Shown: positions 38,430-46,892 of the stretch, piece after piece
Position numbering within the stretch: position 1 is the first letter of the stretch
Layout of the letters: the number at the start of each line of letters is the position of its first letter
Origin: Pseudoflavonifractor sp902362925
GTDB taxonomy: Bacteria > Bacillota > Clostridia > Oscillospirales > Oscillospiraceae
Direction: 5' to 3' (one strand)
Length of the DNA stretch: 64,000 nt
NCBI GenBank assembly: GCA_902362925.1
Contig: CABIYL010000019.1
Notes under the pieces: model-generated
The model's input: the letters and a program-made list of their open reading frames with translations, nothing else
Told to the model about the DNA's origin: nothing
Database searches by the model: none
Translations under genes and position numbers: made by a program

Positions 38430-40754
38430 GTGGCAAAGACAAATCTGGTTATCGTGGAGTCTCCGGCCAAGGCCAAGACCATCACGAAATATCTGGGCCC
38501 TGGGTATCAGGTCAAGGCGTCCATGGGCCATGTGCGTGATCTGCCCAAGAGCAAGCTGGGCGTGGACGTGGAGCACGGCTTCACCCTGGACTACCAGCCC
38601 ATCAAGGGCAAGGAAGAGGTCATTGACGACCTGAAGAAGGCGGCCAAGAAGAGCGATCAGATCTTCCTGGCCACCGACCCGGACCGTGAGGGTGAAGCCA
38701 TCTCCTGGCACCTGAAGGAGCTGCTGGGTCTGCCTGACGAGCGGACCCACCGGGTTACCTTTAATGAGATCACCAAGAAGGTGGTCAACGAGTCCATCGC
38801 CAATCCCCGGGCCATCGACATGGACCTGGTGGACGCCCAGCAGGCCCGGCGTGTGCTGGACCGCATTGTGGGCTATCAGATCTCCCCGCTGCTGTGGAAG
38901 AAGATCCGCCGGGGCCTGAGCGCGGGCCGGGTCCAGTCCGTGGCCACCCGTCTGGTGGCCGAGCGGGAGCAGGAGATCCGGGACTTCCAGCCCGAGGAGT
39001 ACTGGACCTTGGAGGCCGAGCTGGAGCGCATCGCCCCTGCGGCGGGCAAGTTCAAGGCCGCCTTCTACGGCCGTGAGAAGAAGATGGAGCTCCACAGCGA
39101 GGAGGAGGCCAACACGGTGGTGTCCGCCGTGGAGCACGCCCCCTTCACCGTCCGGGGCGTGAAGCGGCAGGACAAGCAGCGCAACCCCGCGCCCCCCTTC
39201 ACCACCTCCACCCTCCAGCAGGAGGCCTCCCGCAAGCTGAATATGACGCCCCGGCGTACCATGTCCATTGCCCAGCAGCTCTATGAGGGCGTGGATATTG
39301 CGGGTGAGGGCACCGTGGGTCTCATTACCTATATGAGAACCGACTCCCTGCGCCTGTCCGACGAGGCCACCGCTGCCGCCAGAAGCTTCATCCTGGGCCG
39401 TTACGGCCAGGAGTACTATCCCGGCAAGGCCAGGGTCTACAAGGCCAAATCGGGCGCTCAGGACGCCCACGAGGCCATCCGTCCCTCCGACGTGAACCTG
39501 ACCCCCGAGGACGTGAAGAAGGACCTGACCAGCGAGCAGTACCGGCTCTACAAGCTGATCTGGAGCCGCTTCCTGGCCTGCCAGATGGCTGCCGCCGTGT
39601 ACGACAGCGTGACCATCGACGTGGAGTCCGCCGGGTACACCTTCCGGGCCAACCACTCCGCCATCAAGTTCTCCGGCTACATGGCGGTGTATGTGGAGGG
39701 CAAGGACGAGGAGGAGGACGAGTTCCAGTCCCCGCTGCCCGACCTGAAGGAAGGGGAGCCCCTGGACCTGCGGAAGCTGAACCGGGACCAGCATTTCACC
39801 CAGCCCCCTGCCCGGTACACCGAGGCCACCCTCATCAAGGCGCTGGAGGAGAAGGGCATCGGCCGCCCCTCCACCTACGCCCCTACCGTGTCCACCATTC
39901 TGGACCGTGAGTACGTGGTGAAGGAGGGCAAGTACCTGCGCACCACGCCTCTGGGCGAGGTGGTCACCGGGCTGATGAAGGACAAGTTCCCCGACATCGT
40001 GGACACCGCCTTCACCGCCCACATGGAGGAGCAGCTGGACGAGGTGGAGACCGGCAAGGTCAACTGGCGTGAGCTCATCGGCGGCTTCTACGGCGGCTTT
40101 GAGAAGGAGCTCCAGCAGGCGGAGAAGGACCTGGACGGCGAGCGCATCAAGGTGCCCGACGAGGTCTCCGAGGAGCTGTGCCCCAAGTGCGGCCGGAACC
40201 TGGTCATCAAGTCGGGCCGGTTCGGCCGGTTCCTGGCCTGCCCAGGCTGGCCTGAGTGCGACCACACCCAGCCCATTGTGATTGAGATGCCCGGCCGCTG
40301 CCCCAAGTGCGGCGGACGGATTCTGAAAAAGACCTCCAAGCGGGGCTTTGCCTACTACGGCTGCGAGAACAACTCGGGCCGCAACGGCGTGAAGTGTGAC
40401 TTTATGACCTGGGACGTGCCGGTGAAGGACAACTGCCCCTCCTGCGGCCACACCATGTTCAAGAAGTCGGGCAGAGGCTTCAAGAAGCCCTTCTGCATCA
40501 ACCCCGAGTGCCCCAACTTCCTGCCTGAGGACCAGCGCGGCTACAAGAAGAAGCCCGCTGCCGAGGGAACCGCTGAGGCCGCTCCCGCCGAGGGAGAGGA
40601 GAAGGCCAAAAAGACCGCCGCCAAGAAGACGGCGGCCAAGAAGCCTGCGGAGAAAAAGTCGGCTGCCAAGAAGACAGCCGAGAAGAAGCCTGCGGCGAAG
40701 AAGACCGCCGCCAAGAAGACGACGGCCAAGAAGGCCGCCAAGACCGAAGAATAA
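38430..40754 (+). CDS. topA: DNA topoisomerase I
   Basis: A 774-residue type IA topoisomerase that relaxes negative supercoils. The Toprim domain begins LVIVESPAKAKTITKYLGPG, with ATDPDREGEAISWHL; the catalytic Tyr is in LITYMRTDSLRLS (about 300). Three C4 zinc ribbons lie at about 575-700 (CPKCGRNLVIKSGRFGRFLA is the first). The last 55 residues are a run of AAKK-type repeats like histone H1 tails, rarer in Firmicutes, and suited to nonspecific DNA binding. Start GTG 38430 with GGAGGT upstream. Confidence 0.95.
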   Translation: MAKTNLVIVESPAKAKTITKYLGPGYQVKASMGHVRDLPKSKLGVDVEHGFTLDYQPIKGKEEVIDDLKKAAKKSDQIFLATDPDREGEAISWHLKELLGLPDERTHRVTFNEITKKVVNESIANPRAIDMDLVDAQQARRVLDRIVGYQISPLLWKKIRRGLSAGRVQSVATRLVAEREQEIRDFQPEEYWTLEAELERIAPAAGKFKAAFYGREKKMELHSEEEANTVVSAVEHAPFTVRGVKRQDKQRNPAPPFTTSTLQQEASRKLNMTPRRTMSIAQQLYEGVDIAGEGTVGLITYMRTDSLRLSDEATAAARSFILGRYGQEYYPGKARVYKAKSGAQDAHEAIRPSDVNLTPEDVKKDLTSEQYRLYKLIWSRFLACQMAAAVYDSVTIDVESAGYTFRANHSAIKFSGYMAVYVEGKDEEEDEFQSPLPDLKEGEPLDLRKLNRDQHFTQPPARYTEATLIKALEEKGIGRPSTYAPTVSTILDREYVVKEGKYLRTTPLGEVVTGLMKDKFPDIVDTAFTAHMEEQLDEVETGKVNWRELIGGFYGGFEKELQQAEKDLDGERIKVPDEVSEELCPKCGRNLVIKSGRFGRFLACPGWPECDHTQPIVIEMPGRCPKCGGRILKKTSKRGFAYYGCENNSGRNGVKCDFMTWDVPVKDNCPSCGHTMFKKSGRGFKKPFCINPECPNFLPEDQRGYKKKPAAEGTAEAAPAEGEEKAKKTAAKKTAAKKPAEKKSAAKKTAEKKPAAKKTAAKKTTAKKAAKTEE

Positions 40755-40813
40755 CCCTGGGGCAGGGACGGGAGCAGCCCGCCCCTGCCCTCTTGCGATA
40801 CAAAGGAGATAAG

Positions 40814-42118
40814 ATGGAACCAGTGATTGTAATCGGCGCGGGCCTGGCCGGGTCCGAGGCCGCGTGGCAGCTGGCACAGCGGGGTATCCCGGTGGAGCTG
40901 CGGGAGATGAAGCCGGAGAAGATGACCCCTGCCCACCACACGCCCTGGTTTGGCGAGCTGGTGTGCTCCAACTCCCTGCGGTCCGACCAGCTGGAGAACG
41001 CGGTTGGCCTGCTGAAGGAGGAGCTGCGGCGCATGGGCTCCCTGATTCTGTCCTGTGCCGACGAGCACCGGGTGGAGGCGGGCGGCGCGCTGGCGGTGGA
41101 CCGCCACGGCTTTGCCCAGGCCATTACAGAGAAAATCCGCAGCCACCCCCTGATCACCGTCGTGGAGGGGGAGGTGGAGCACCTTCCGGCAGAGGGACAG
41201 GTCATCGTGGCCTCCGGGCCTCTGACCTCCGACACGCTGGCGGAGGACATCAAGGGCTTCTTCCCCGAGAGCCACTACCTGAACTTCTTCGACGCCGCCG
41301 CGCCCCTGGTGACCTTTGAGAGCGTGGACATGGAGAGCGCTTTCTTTGCCTCCCGGTACGACAAGGGCACCCCGGACTATATCAACTGCCCCCTCACCGC
41401 CGAGGAGTACGAGGCCTTCTGGACCGAGCTGTGCGCCGCCCAGGAGGCAGAGGTTCACGGCTTTGAGGACAAGAATGTGTTCGAGGGCTGTATGCCCGTG
41501 GAGGTCATGGCCCGCCGTGGACACGACACCCTGTGCTACGGCCCCCTCAAGCCCCGTGGTCTGAAGGACCCCAAGACGGGCAAGGAGCCCTTCGCTGTGG
41601 TGCAGCTGCGCAAGGACAACGCCGACGGCACCATTTACAACCTGGTGGGCTTCCAGACCCACCTGAAGTGGCCCGAGCAGAAGCGGGTGTTCTCCATGAT
41701 TCCCGCCCTGAAGAACGCCGAGTTCCTCCGCTACGGAGTCATGCACCGAAACACCTATCTGGACTCGCCCCGTCTGCTGGACCGGTATTACCGGGTGAAG
41801 AAGGACCCCCGTATCTGCTTTGCCGGTCAGATCACCGGCGTGGAGGGCTATGTGGAGTCCACCGCTTCCGGCTTCCTGGCGGCGCTGGAGCTGTCCCGCC
41901 GACTGCGTGGGCTGCCGCCCGTGGACTTCCCCCAGGAGACCGCCACCGGCGCCCTGGCGCTGTATATCAGCAACGAGACGGTAACCGATTTCCAGCCCAT
42001 GAACGTGAATTTCGGCATCATCCCGCCCCTGGGCTATAAGGTGAAGGGCAAGAGAAATAAGAACGCCGAGCTGTCCAAGCGGGCGCTGGAGAAGCTGGCG
42101 GAGCTGGACACGGAGTAA
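40814..42118 (+). CDS. trmFO: tRNA (uracil-5-)-methyltransferase TrmFO
   Basis: A 434-residue folate- and FAD-dependent enzyme that makes m5U54 in tRNA. The FAD site is VIGAGLAGSEAAWQLAQRG at the N-terminus; HHTPWFGELVCSNSLRSDQL and GCMPVEVMARRGHDTLCYGP are diagnostic, and ICFAGQITGVEGYVESTASG forms the C-terminal FAD contact. ATG 40814 follows AAAGGAGAT. topA-trmFO is a conserved neighbour pair in Firmicutes. Confidence 0.95.
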   Translation: MEPVIVIGAGLAGSEAAWQLAQRGIPVELREMKPEKMTPAHHTPWFGELVCSNSLRSDQLENAVGLLKEELRRMGSLILSCADEHRVEAGGALAVDRHGFAQAITEKIRSHPLITVVEGEVEHLPAEGQVIVASGPLTSDTLAEDIKGFFPESHYLNFFDAAAPLVTFESVDMESAFFASRYDKGTPDYINCPLTAEEYEAFWTELCAAQEAEVHGFEDKNVFEGCMPVEVMARRGHDTLCYGPLKPRGLKDPKTGKEPFAVVQLRKDNADGTIYNLVGFQTHLKWPEQKRVFSMIPALKNAEFLRYGVMHRNTYLDSPRLLDRYYRVKKDPRICFAGQITGVEGYVESTASGFLAALELSRRLRGLPPVDFPQETATGALALYISNETVTDFQPMNVNFGIIPPLGYKVKGKRNKNAELSKRALEKLAELDTE

Positions 42119-42123
42119 GGGGA

Positions 42124-42378
42124 TTATACGCCCGCTTCCAGCACCAGCCGCATGGCCAGACGGAAGCCGTGGCGGAAGCAGACCAGCCGTTCATGGTAGG
42201 CGGCTTCGGCCTCCAGGTCGTTGAGGCGGTCGAGAAATTCCAGCCCGAGAGCGGTATGGATGCGGCTGTAACAGGCGTTAAGCGCCTGCTCTCGCGCACC
42301 TGCGTCGGGCGCATGGCTGAAATCCAGTCTGCCACGCTCCAGCTCTGATTCAAAGAGTTCTTCCAGTAAGTCGGTCAT
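42124..42378 (-). CDS. Small DUF6809-like helical protein
   Basis: An 84-residue protein (MTDLLEELFESELERGRLDF at the start) with a conserved-looking C-terminal helix ERLVCFRHGFRLAMRLVLEA. It resembles small proteins of the DUF6809 type found next to XRE regulators in Clostridia, though the assignment is tentative. ATG 42378 follows GAGGT. It is transcribed divergently from three XRE genes across a perfect inverted repeat, so it is probably their target. Confidence 0.55.
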   Translation of the reverse strand: MTDLLEELFESELERGRLDFSHAPDAGAREQALNACYSRIHTALGLEFLDRLNDLEAEAAYHERLVCFRHGFRLAMRLVLEAGV

Positions 42379-42389
42379 TGGAAATACCT

Positions 42390-42420
42390 CACTATTGTTC
42401 ACTAATTGCGAACAATAGTG
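42390..42420. promoter_or_regulatory. Perfect 11-bp inverted repeat between divergent genes (XRE operator candidate)
   Basis: CACTATTGTTC (42390-42400) and GAACAATAGTG (42410-42420) flank nine bases. A second short palindrome GTGTATACAC (42418-42427) follows. It lies between the DUF6809-like gene and the first XRE gene. Confidence 0.75.
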
Positions 42421-42454
42421 TATACACTTTTGGTGTACTTGTCAAGGGGGACAC

Positions 42455-42700
42455 ATGGAGTTTAAGGATATTTTTTCACAACGACTGCAAACGCTGCGCA
42501 AGAGCGCGGGAGAGAATCAGGAAACGCTGGGGGCAGTTATTGGAATCGGAAAAACCGGAGTCAGTGAAATGGAGAACGGTCGAAAGACAACAACGGCGGA
42601 AAAGGTAGCTCTTATCTGCCGACACTATAATGTTACAGCCGACTATCTCCTTGGATTGACGGACTGTCCCAGACCGCTGAATCGCGATGTACAAAAATGA
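42455..42700 (+). CDS. XRE-family transcriptional regulator (tandem copy 1)
   Basis: An 81-residue helix-turn-helix protein: FSQRLQTLRKSAGENQETLG, GVSEMENGRKTTTAEKVALI, and the shared C-terminal motif HYNVTADYLLGLTD. It is one of three consecutive paralogues. The ATG at 42455 has AAGGGGGA upstream. The perfect inverted repeat at 42390-42420 lies just upstream and is the likely binding site of this or a sister protein. Its stop overlaps the next gene by 14 bases. Confidence 0.88.
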   Translation: MEFKDIFSQRLQTLRKSAGENQETLGAVIGIGKTGVSEMENGRKTTTAEKVALICRHYNVTADYLLGLTDCPRPLNRDVQK

Positions 42701-42932
42701 AGTGTTTGGCGCACGCCTGCGGGAACTGCGGAACGAGAAAAAAGAAACGCAGAGAGATTTGGCTGATTTCCTTGGTGTGAAGCAGAACCAGATTGGCGAG
42801 ATGGAGAATGGGCGCAAGGCGTCCACATTTGCTAAGCTGGCCATGCTATGTGAGCATTACAATGTCTCTGCCGATTATTTGCTGGGTCTGACCGATGAGC
42901 GGCGGCCCCTGCGTGAGGGAGAGGCTTTGTAG
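42687..42932 (+). CDS. XRE-family transcriptional regulator (tandem copy 2)
   Basis: An 81-residue paralogue of its neighbours: FGARLRELRNEKKETQRDLA, NQIGEMENGRKASTFAKLAM, then HYNVSADYLLGLTDERRPLR. The end DERRPLRE is shared with copy 3 but not with copy 1. There is no obvious ribosome binding site, in keeping with coupling to copy 1. Confidence 0.88.
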   Translation: MYKNEVFGARLRELRNEKKETQRDLADFLGVKQNQIGEMENGRKASTFAKLAMLCEHYNVSADYLLGLTDERRPLREGEAL

Positions 42933-42936
42933 TATA

Positions 42937-43179
42937 ATGGGCAGGACAAAAGAAATTTTTTCTCAGAGGATGCGGGAGCTGCGCAAGCAGACCGGCCAGC
43001 CACAGAAGGTGTTGGCGGAGCTGCTGGATGTCAGCGTCAACCAAATCAGCGAGATGGAAAAGGGGACGCGGATGACAACGCTGGAAAAGTTGGCGGTCAT
43101 TTGTCAGCATTACAACGTCTCCGCCGACTATCTGCTGGGCCTGACCGATGAGCGGCGGCCTCTGCGTGAGGACAGATAA
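42937..43179 (+). CDS. XRE-family transcriptional regulator (tandem copy 3)
   Basis: An 80-residue paralogue: FSQRMRELRKQTGQPQKVLA, NQISEMEKGTRMTTLEKLAV, and HYNVSADYLLGLTDERRPLR. It starts four bases after copy 2 stops and ends 26 bases before plsX, so plsX-fatty-acid genes may be read from the same transcript. The recognition helices of the three copies differ (KTGVSEME, QNQIGEME, VNQISEME), so they may have separate targets. Confidence 0.85.
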   Translation: MGRTKEIFSQRMRELRKQTGQPQKVLAELLDVSVNQISEMEKGTRMTTLEKLAVICQHYNVSADYLLGLTDERRPLREDR

Positions 43180-43205
43180 AGAAAACAGTTTTGGGAGGAA
43201 TCAAA

Positions 43206-44246
43206 ATGAAAATCATCGTAGATGCCATGGGCGGCGATAACGCCCCTGCTTCCAACGTCAGAGGCGCCCTGCGGGCGGTGAAGGAGCTGGGAGCCGAGGT
43301 GATTCTGGTGGGCCGTGGTGAGGACATCCTGGCCGTTCTGGCCGAGGACGGCATCAAGGACCTGCCCGCCGGCATCGAAATCGCCCATGCCTCCGAGGTG
43401 GTGGAGATCTGCGACAACCCCGCCACCGCCTTCAAGGAGAAGAAGGACTCCTCCCTCACTGTGGGCCTGAACCTGCTCAAGGAGGGGAAGGGAGACGCCT
43501 TTGTCTCCGCCGGCAGCACCGGTGCCCTGCTCTCCGCGGCCACTCTGCTGGTCAAGCGGGTGAAGGGCATCCGCCGTGCGGCCATGTGCCCCGTGGTGCC
43601 CACGGCCAAGGGCGGCGCTCTGCTCATCGACTGCGGCGCCACCGCCGAGTGTACCCCCGAGTACCTGCTCCAGTTCGCCTTCATGGGCTCCTACTACGCC
43701 GAGCGGGTCATGGGCCGTCCTGAGCCCCGTGTGGGCCTGCTGAACATCGGCGCCGAGGAGTCCAAGGGCACCGACCTCCAGCGGGAGACCTGGAAGCTGC
43801 TCAAGAAGGCGGACGCCGAGGGCCGCATCAACTTTGCCGGCAACGTGGAGGGCAAGGAGGCCGTGCTGGGCGCGGTGGACGTCATCGTCACCGACGGCTA
43901 CTCGGGCAACATCTTCCTGAAAACCATGGAGGGCGCCGGCAGCTTCCTGGCCGGTGAGATGAAGAAGATGTTTATGAAGAGCATCACCACCAAGCTGGCC
44001 GCCCTGCTGGTGAAGGACGGCATCAAGGATTTTAAGCGGATGATGGACTCCCGCGAGGTGGGCGGCACCGCCCTGGTGGGCATCTCCAAGCCGGTCATCA
44101 AGGCCCACGGCTCCTCCGACGCCTACGCCATCCGCAACGCCATCCGTCAGGCCATGCAGTTCGCCTCTTCCGGCATCATTGACGACATCACCGAGAACGT
44201 GGAGTACATGCGCCTGCCCGTCATGCACAAGCCTGCCGCCGAGTAA
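43206..44246 (+). CDS. plsX: Phosphate acyltransferase PlsX
   Basis: A 346-residue enzyme making acyl-phosphate from acyl-ACP at the start of phospholipid synthesis. The N-terminus KIIVDAMGGDNAPASNVRGA and later SAGSTGALLSAATLLVKRVK, LNIGAEESKGTDLQRETWKL and DGYSGNIFLKTMEGAG are diagnostic. ATG 43206 follows GGGAGGA. plsX-acpP-rnc is a conserved order; no FapR gene or box is visible nearby. Confidence 0.95.
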   Translation: MKIIVDAMGGDNAPASNVRGALRAVKELGAEVILVGRGEDILAVLAEDGIKDLPAGIEIAHASEVVEICDNPATAFKEKKDSSLTVGLNLLKEGKGDAFVSAGSTGALLSAATLLVKRVKGIRRAAMCPVVPTAKGGALLIDCGATAECTPEYLLQFAFMGSYYAERVMGRPEPRVGLLNIGAEESKGTDLQRETWKLLKKADAEGRINFAGNVEGKEAVLGAVDVIVTDGYSGNIFLKTMEGAGSFLAGEMKKMFMKSITTKLAALLVKDGIKDFKRMMDSREVGGTALVGISKPVIKAHGSSDAYAIRNAIRQAMQFASSGIIDDITENVEYMRLPVMHKPAAE

Positions 44247-44335
44247 GGCCGGAGACATATGTCCGGATTGTGTCGGTCAGAAGTGGGAAGAATGTTTTGA
44301 AATGGTGTGCGGGGCATAAAAATTTAGAAATGCTA

Positions 44336-44364
44336 TTGACACGCTGGCGGAATATGCCTATTAT
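44336..44364 (+). promoter_or_regulatory. Promoter of acpP
   Basis: TTGACA (44336-44341), 17 bases, TATTAT (44359-44364), a near-consensus vegetative promoter 54 bases before the acpP start. Confidence 0.85.
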
Positions 44365-44418
44365 TTTTAGTGCAAGAGATGCCGTGCGCGGCAATTAAAT
44401 AACTGGGAGTCGATAGTT

Positions 44419-44655
44419 ATGATTTTCAACAAGCTGACCGAGCTGCTGGCTGAACAGTTCAGCGTAGAGCCTGAGAGCATTACCATGGAAACTTCCTTTG
44501 AGGACGATCTGGGCGCCGACTCCGTGGACATCGTGGAGCTGTCCATGGGCCTGGAGGAGGAGTTCGGCATCGAGGAGATGAGTGAGGACGACGTGGCCAC
44601 CATCAAGACGGTGGGCGATCTGGTGCACTATCTCCAGGGCAAAGTCGAGGAATAA
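44419..44655 (+). CDS. acpP: Acyl carrier protein
   Basis: A 78-residue acidic carrier. Ser35 in LGADSVDIVELSM is the phosphopantetheine attachment site, and the four-helix pattern (FNKLTELLAEQF, VELSMGLEEEFGIE, IKTVGDLVHYLQ) is standard. It has its own strong promoter and terminator, which fits the high demand for this protein relative to neighbouring plsX and rnc. Confidence 0.96.
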   Translation: MIFNKLTELLAEQFSVEPESITMETSFEDDLGADSVDIVELSMGLEEEFGIEEMSEDDVATIKTVGDLVHYLQGKVEE

Positions 44656-44670
44656 AACAAGCAACGAGGT

Positions 44671-44704
44671 CAAAGCCCCGCCGGGTGCGGGGCTTTGATT
44701 TTTA
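44671..44704 (+). terminator. Intrinsic terminator after acpP
   Basis: CAAAGCCCCGC / GCGGGGCTTTG stem with a five-base loop, then ATTTTTA. It lies 16 bases after the acpP stop. Confidence 0.88.
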
Positions 44705-44719
44705 CTGGGAGGGAAACAA

Positions 44720-45391
44720 ATGGAGAAGCTGGAGGAGAAGCTGGGCTATACCTTTCAGAACCGGGCCCTGCTGGAGAACGCGCTGACTCACAGCTCCTAC
44801 GCCAACGAGAACAAGCACACCGGCGCTCAGAGCAATGAGCGGCTGGAGTTCCTGGGGGATTCGGTGCTGGGCATGGTCACCGCCGACTATCTCTACCGGG
44901 TCCATCCGGACCTGCCGGAGGGCGACCTGACCCGTACCCGGGCGGCCCTGGTGTGTGAGGGCAGCCTGGTGGAGGTGGCCCAGCAGCTGGAGCTGGGGAC
45001 CTACCTGAAGCTGGGCAAGGGCGAGGACGCCGGCGGCGGCCGGGAGCGGCCGTCCATCGTGGCGGACGCAGTGGAGGCCGTGCTGGCGGCGGTCTATCTG
45101 GACGGCGGCATCGGCTCCGCCCGGAAGATTATCCAGCGCTTCATTCTGGACCGGGAAGAGGAGAAGAGCGGCAGCCGGGACTACAAGACCGCGCTCCAGG
45201 AGCTGGTCCAGCGGGAGAGCGGCCAGGTGCTGGCCTACCGTCTGGTGGGCTCCACCGGCCCCGACCACGCCAAGCGCTTCCAGGTGGAAGTGGAGCTCAA
45301 CGGCGCCCCTGTGGGAGCCGGAGAGGGCCGCAGCAAGAAGGAAGCCGAGCAGATGGCGGCTAAGGCAGCCATCGGCAAGCTGAAAGGCTGA
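44720..45391 (+). CDS. rnc: Ribonuclease III
   Basis: A 223-residue double-strand RNase that processes rRNA. The catalytic signature NERLEFLGDSVLGMVTADYL (about 34-53) is complete, with the downstream acidic pair in VADAVEAVLAAVYLDGG. A C-terminal double-strand RNA-binding domain runs from about residue 150 (DYKTALQELVQRESGQVLAY to SKKEAEQMAAKAAIGKL). ATG 44720 follows GGGAGGGA. smc normally follows directly in Firmicutes; here two opposing genes separate them. Confidence 0.95.
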   Translation: MEKLEEKLGYTFQNRALLENALTHSSYANENKHTGAQSNERLEFLGDSVLGMVTADYLYRVHPDLPEGDLTRTRAALVCEGSLVEVAQQLELGTYLKLGKGEDAGGGRERPSIVADAVEAVLAAVYLDGGIGSARKIIQRFILDREEEKSGSRDYKTALQELVQRESGQVLAYRLVGSTGPDHAKRFQVEVELNGAPVGAGEGRSKKEAEQMAAKAAIGKLKG

Positions 45392-45399
45392 ATACAGCA

Positions 45400-45439
45400 C
45401 AGCGGGCGTACCGGAATATCCGGTACGCCCGCTGTTTTT
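45400..45439. terminator. Bidirectional terminator between rnc and yibE/F gene
   Basis: A 15-bp perfect stem CAGCGGGCGTACCGG / CCGGTACGCCCGCTG with an AATAT loop and TTTTT on the plus side. It separates the converging rnc and YibE/F genes. Confidence 0.9.
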
Positions 45440-45452
45440 ATGCCAGTCAGTT

Positions 45453-46575
45453 TTACTTCCGCTTCCGGCCCATGATGTAGCCGCTGAGGGCCGCCACAAT
45501 GGGGACGGTGAGGATGATGCCCATGGAACCGGCGATGCCCTGGAGCAGTTCCAGGCTCAGCAGGTCGCTGTTGAGCAGCTGCAAGAGAGGATAGTCATAG
45601 ACCTGGAAAAGGAGCAGGGTGTTCAGGGAGGAGCCGGCAAAGGCCAGGATGAGGGTGTTGGCCATGGTGCCCATGGCGTCCCGGCCGATGTTCATGCCGG
45701 AGCGGAACAGACCCAGGGGAGAGAGCTCCGGGTTGTGGGTGTGAAGCTCATGGAGGGAGGAGGCGATGGCCATGGCCACGTCCATCACCGCGCCCATGGA
45801 CGAGATGAGGATGCCGCACACCAGCAGCCCGCTGATCTGCAATCCGCCGTCCGAGGCCTGGAGTACCAGAGCCTCGGCGTTGTCCGTGTTAAAGCCGTTG
45901 AGGGGCGTCAGGGTGCCCACAATGGCCGCCGAGATACCGGCCACTGCCACGCCGCCCACACAGCCCAGAGTGGCGCACAGGGTCTTGAGGGTGGGGCCAT
46001 CCAGCAGCAGCAGGGACGCGGCGGTGGTGAGAGCGATGATGGCCACCGTGGCAGGGACAGGGGGGATACCCCGAAGCATCATGGGGAGCAGCAGGAACCA
46101 GACGCAGGCCAGGGTGAAGAGGAGGCCCAGCAGGGCTTTGACGCCCTTCCGGCCGCCCACCAGAATCATGACAAGGGCAAAGGCCAGGACGAAGAGACCC
46201 ACAACCTGCCAGCGGTCGTAGTTGAAGATGCTGACCACATAGAGGGAGCCGTCGTCGTCATAGTCCAGCCGGACAATGAGACGGGTGTTCTCCTTGGCGT
46301 CCAGGTTGGTATAGGCGTTGAGATAGTTGTAGGTCTCCAGAAACTCCCCCTTGTGCTCACCGGAGCAGATCTCCAGCTCCAGCAGCTGGGTGCCCAGCCT
46401 GCGGCCCTCGGTCCAGTCGTCCGGCTCGGCGTTGTCCATCAGCACGTCGTTGACCCGGGCCACAGCAAAGGACATCTGGCTGGCGCTGGTGGGGATGTCG
46501 TCCGCTCCAGGGGTGTTGAGGTAGACGCCGAAGCCCACCAGCAGGGCGAGAACCAGGAGAGAGACTGCGATGGAC
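45453..46575 (-). CDS. YibE/F family membrane protein, 5' end in N gap
   Basis: At least 373 residues are visible. One N-terminal span (AVSLLVLALLVGFGVYLNTP) is followed by an extracellular domain of about 110 residues with GEFLETYNYLNAYTNLDAKE, then seven or so spans (VVGLFVLAFALVMILVGGRK onwards) and the YibE/F motif region AVMDVAMAIASSLHELHTHN. It ends with the basic tail IMGRKRK. The family is widespread but has no settled function. It is in the same direction as the giant SLH gene upstream and they may be co-transcribed. Confidence 0.88.
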
Positions 46576-46892
46576 NNNNNNNNNNNNNNNNNNNNNNNNN
46601 NNNNNNNNNNNNNNNNNNNNNNNNNNNNNNNNNNNNNNNNNNNNNNNNNNNNNNNNNNNNNNNNNNNNNNNNNNNNNNNNNNNNNNNNNNNNNNNNNNNN
46701 NNNNNNNNNNNNNNNNNNNNNNNNNNNNNNNNNNNNNNNNNNNNNNNNNNNNNNNNNNNNNNNNNNNNNNNNNNNNNNNNNNNNNNNNNNNNNNNNNNNN
46801 NNNNNNNNNNNNNNNNNNNNNNNNNNNNNNNNNNNNNNNNNNNNNNNNNNNNNNNNNNNNNNNNNNNNNNNNNNNNNNNNNNNNNNNNNNNN
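46576..46892. other. Unsequenced gap (N run)
   Basis: 317 Ns hiding the C-terminus of the giant SLH protein (probably the rest of a second or third SLH domain) and the start of the YibE/F gene. Confidence 0.95.

Noticed and set aside
38316..40877. 853-residue minus-strand open frame opposite topA
   Set aside because: Shadow of topA with Leu/Gly-rich content and no recognisable motif.
44247..44418. FapR operator before acpP
   Set aside because: No inverted repeat resembling the FapR site; only a vegetative promoter is visible.
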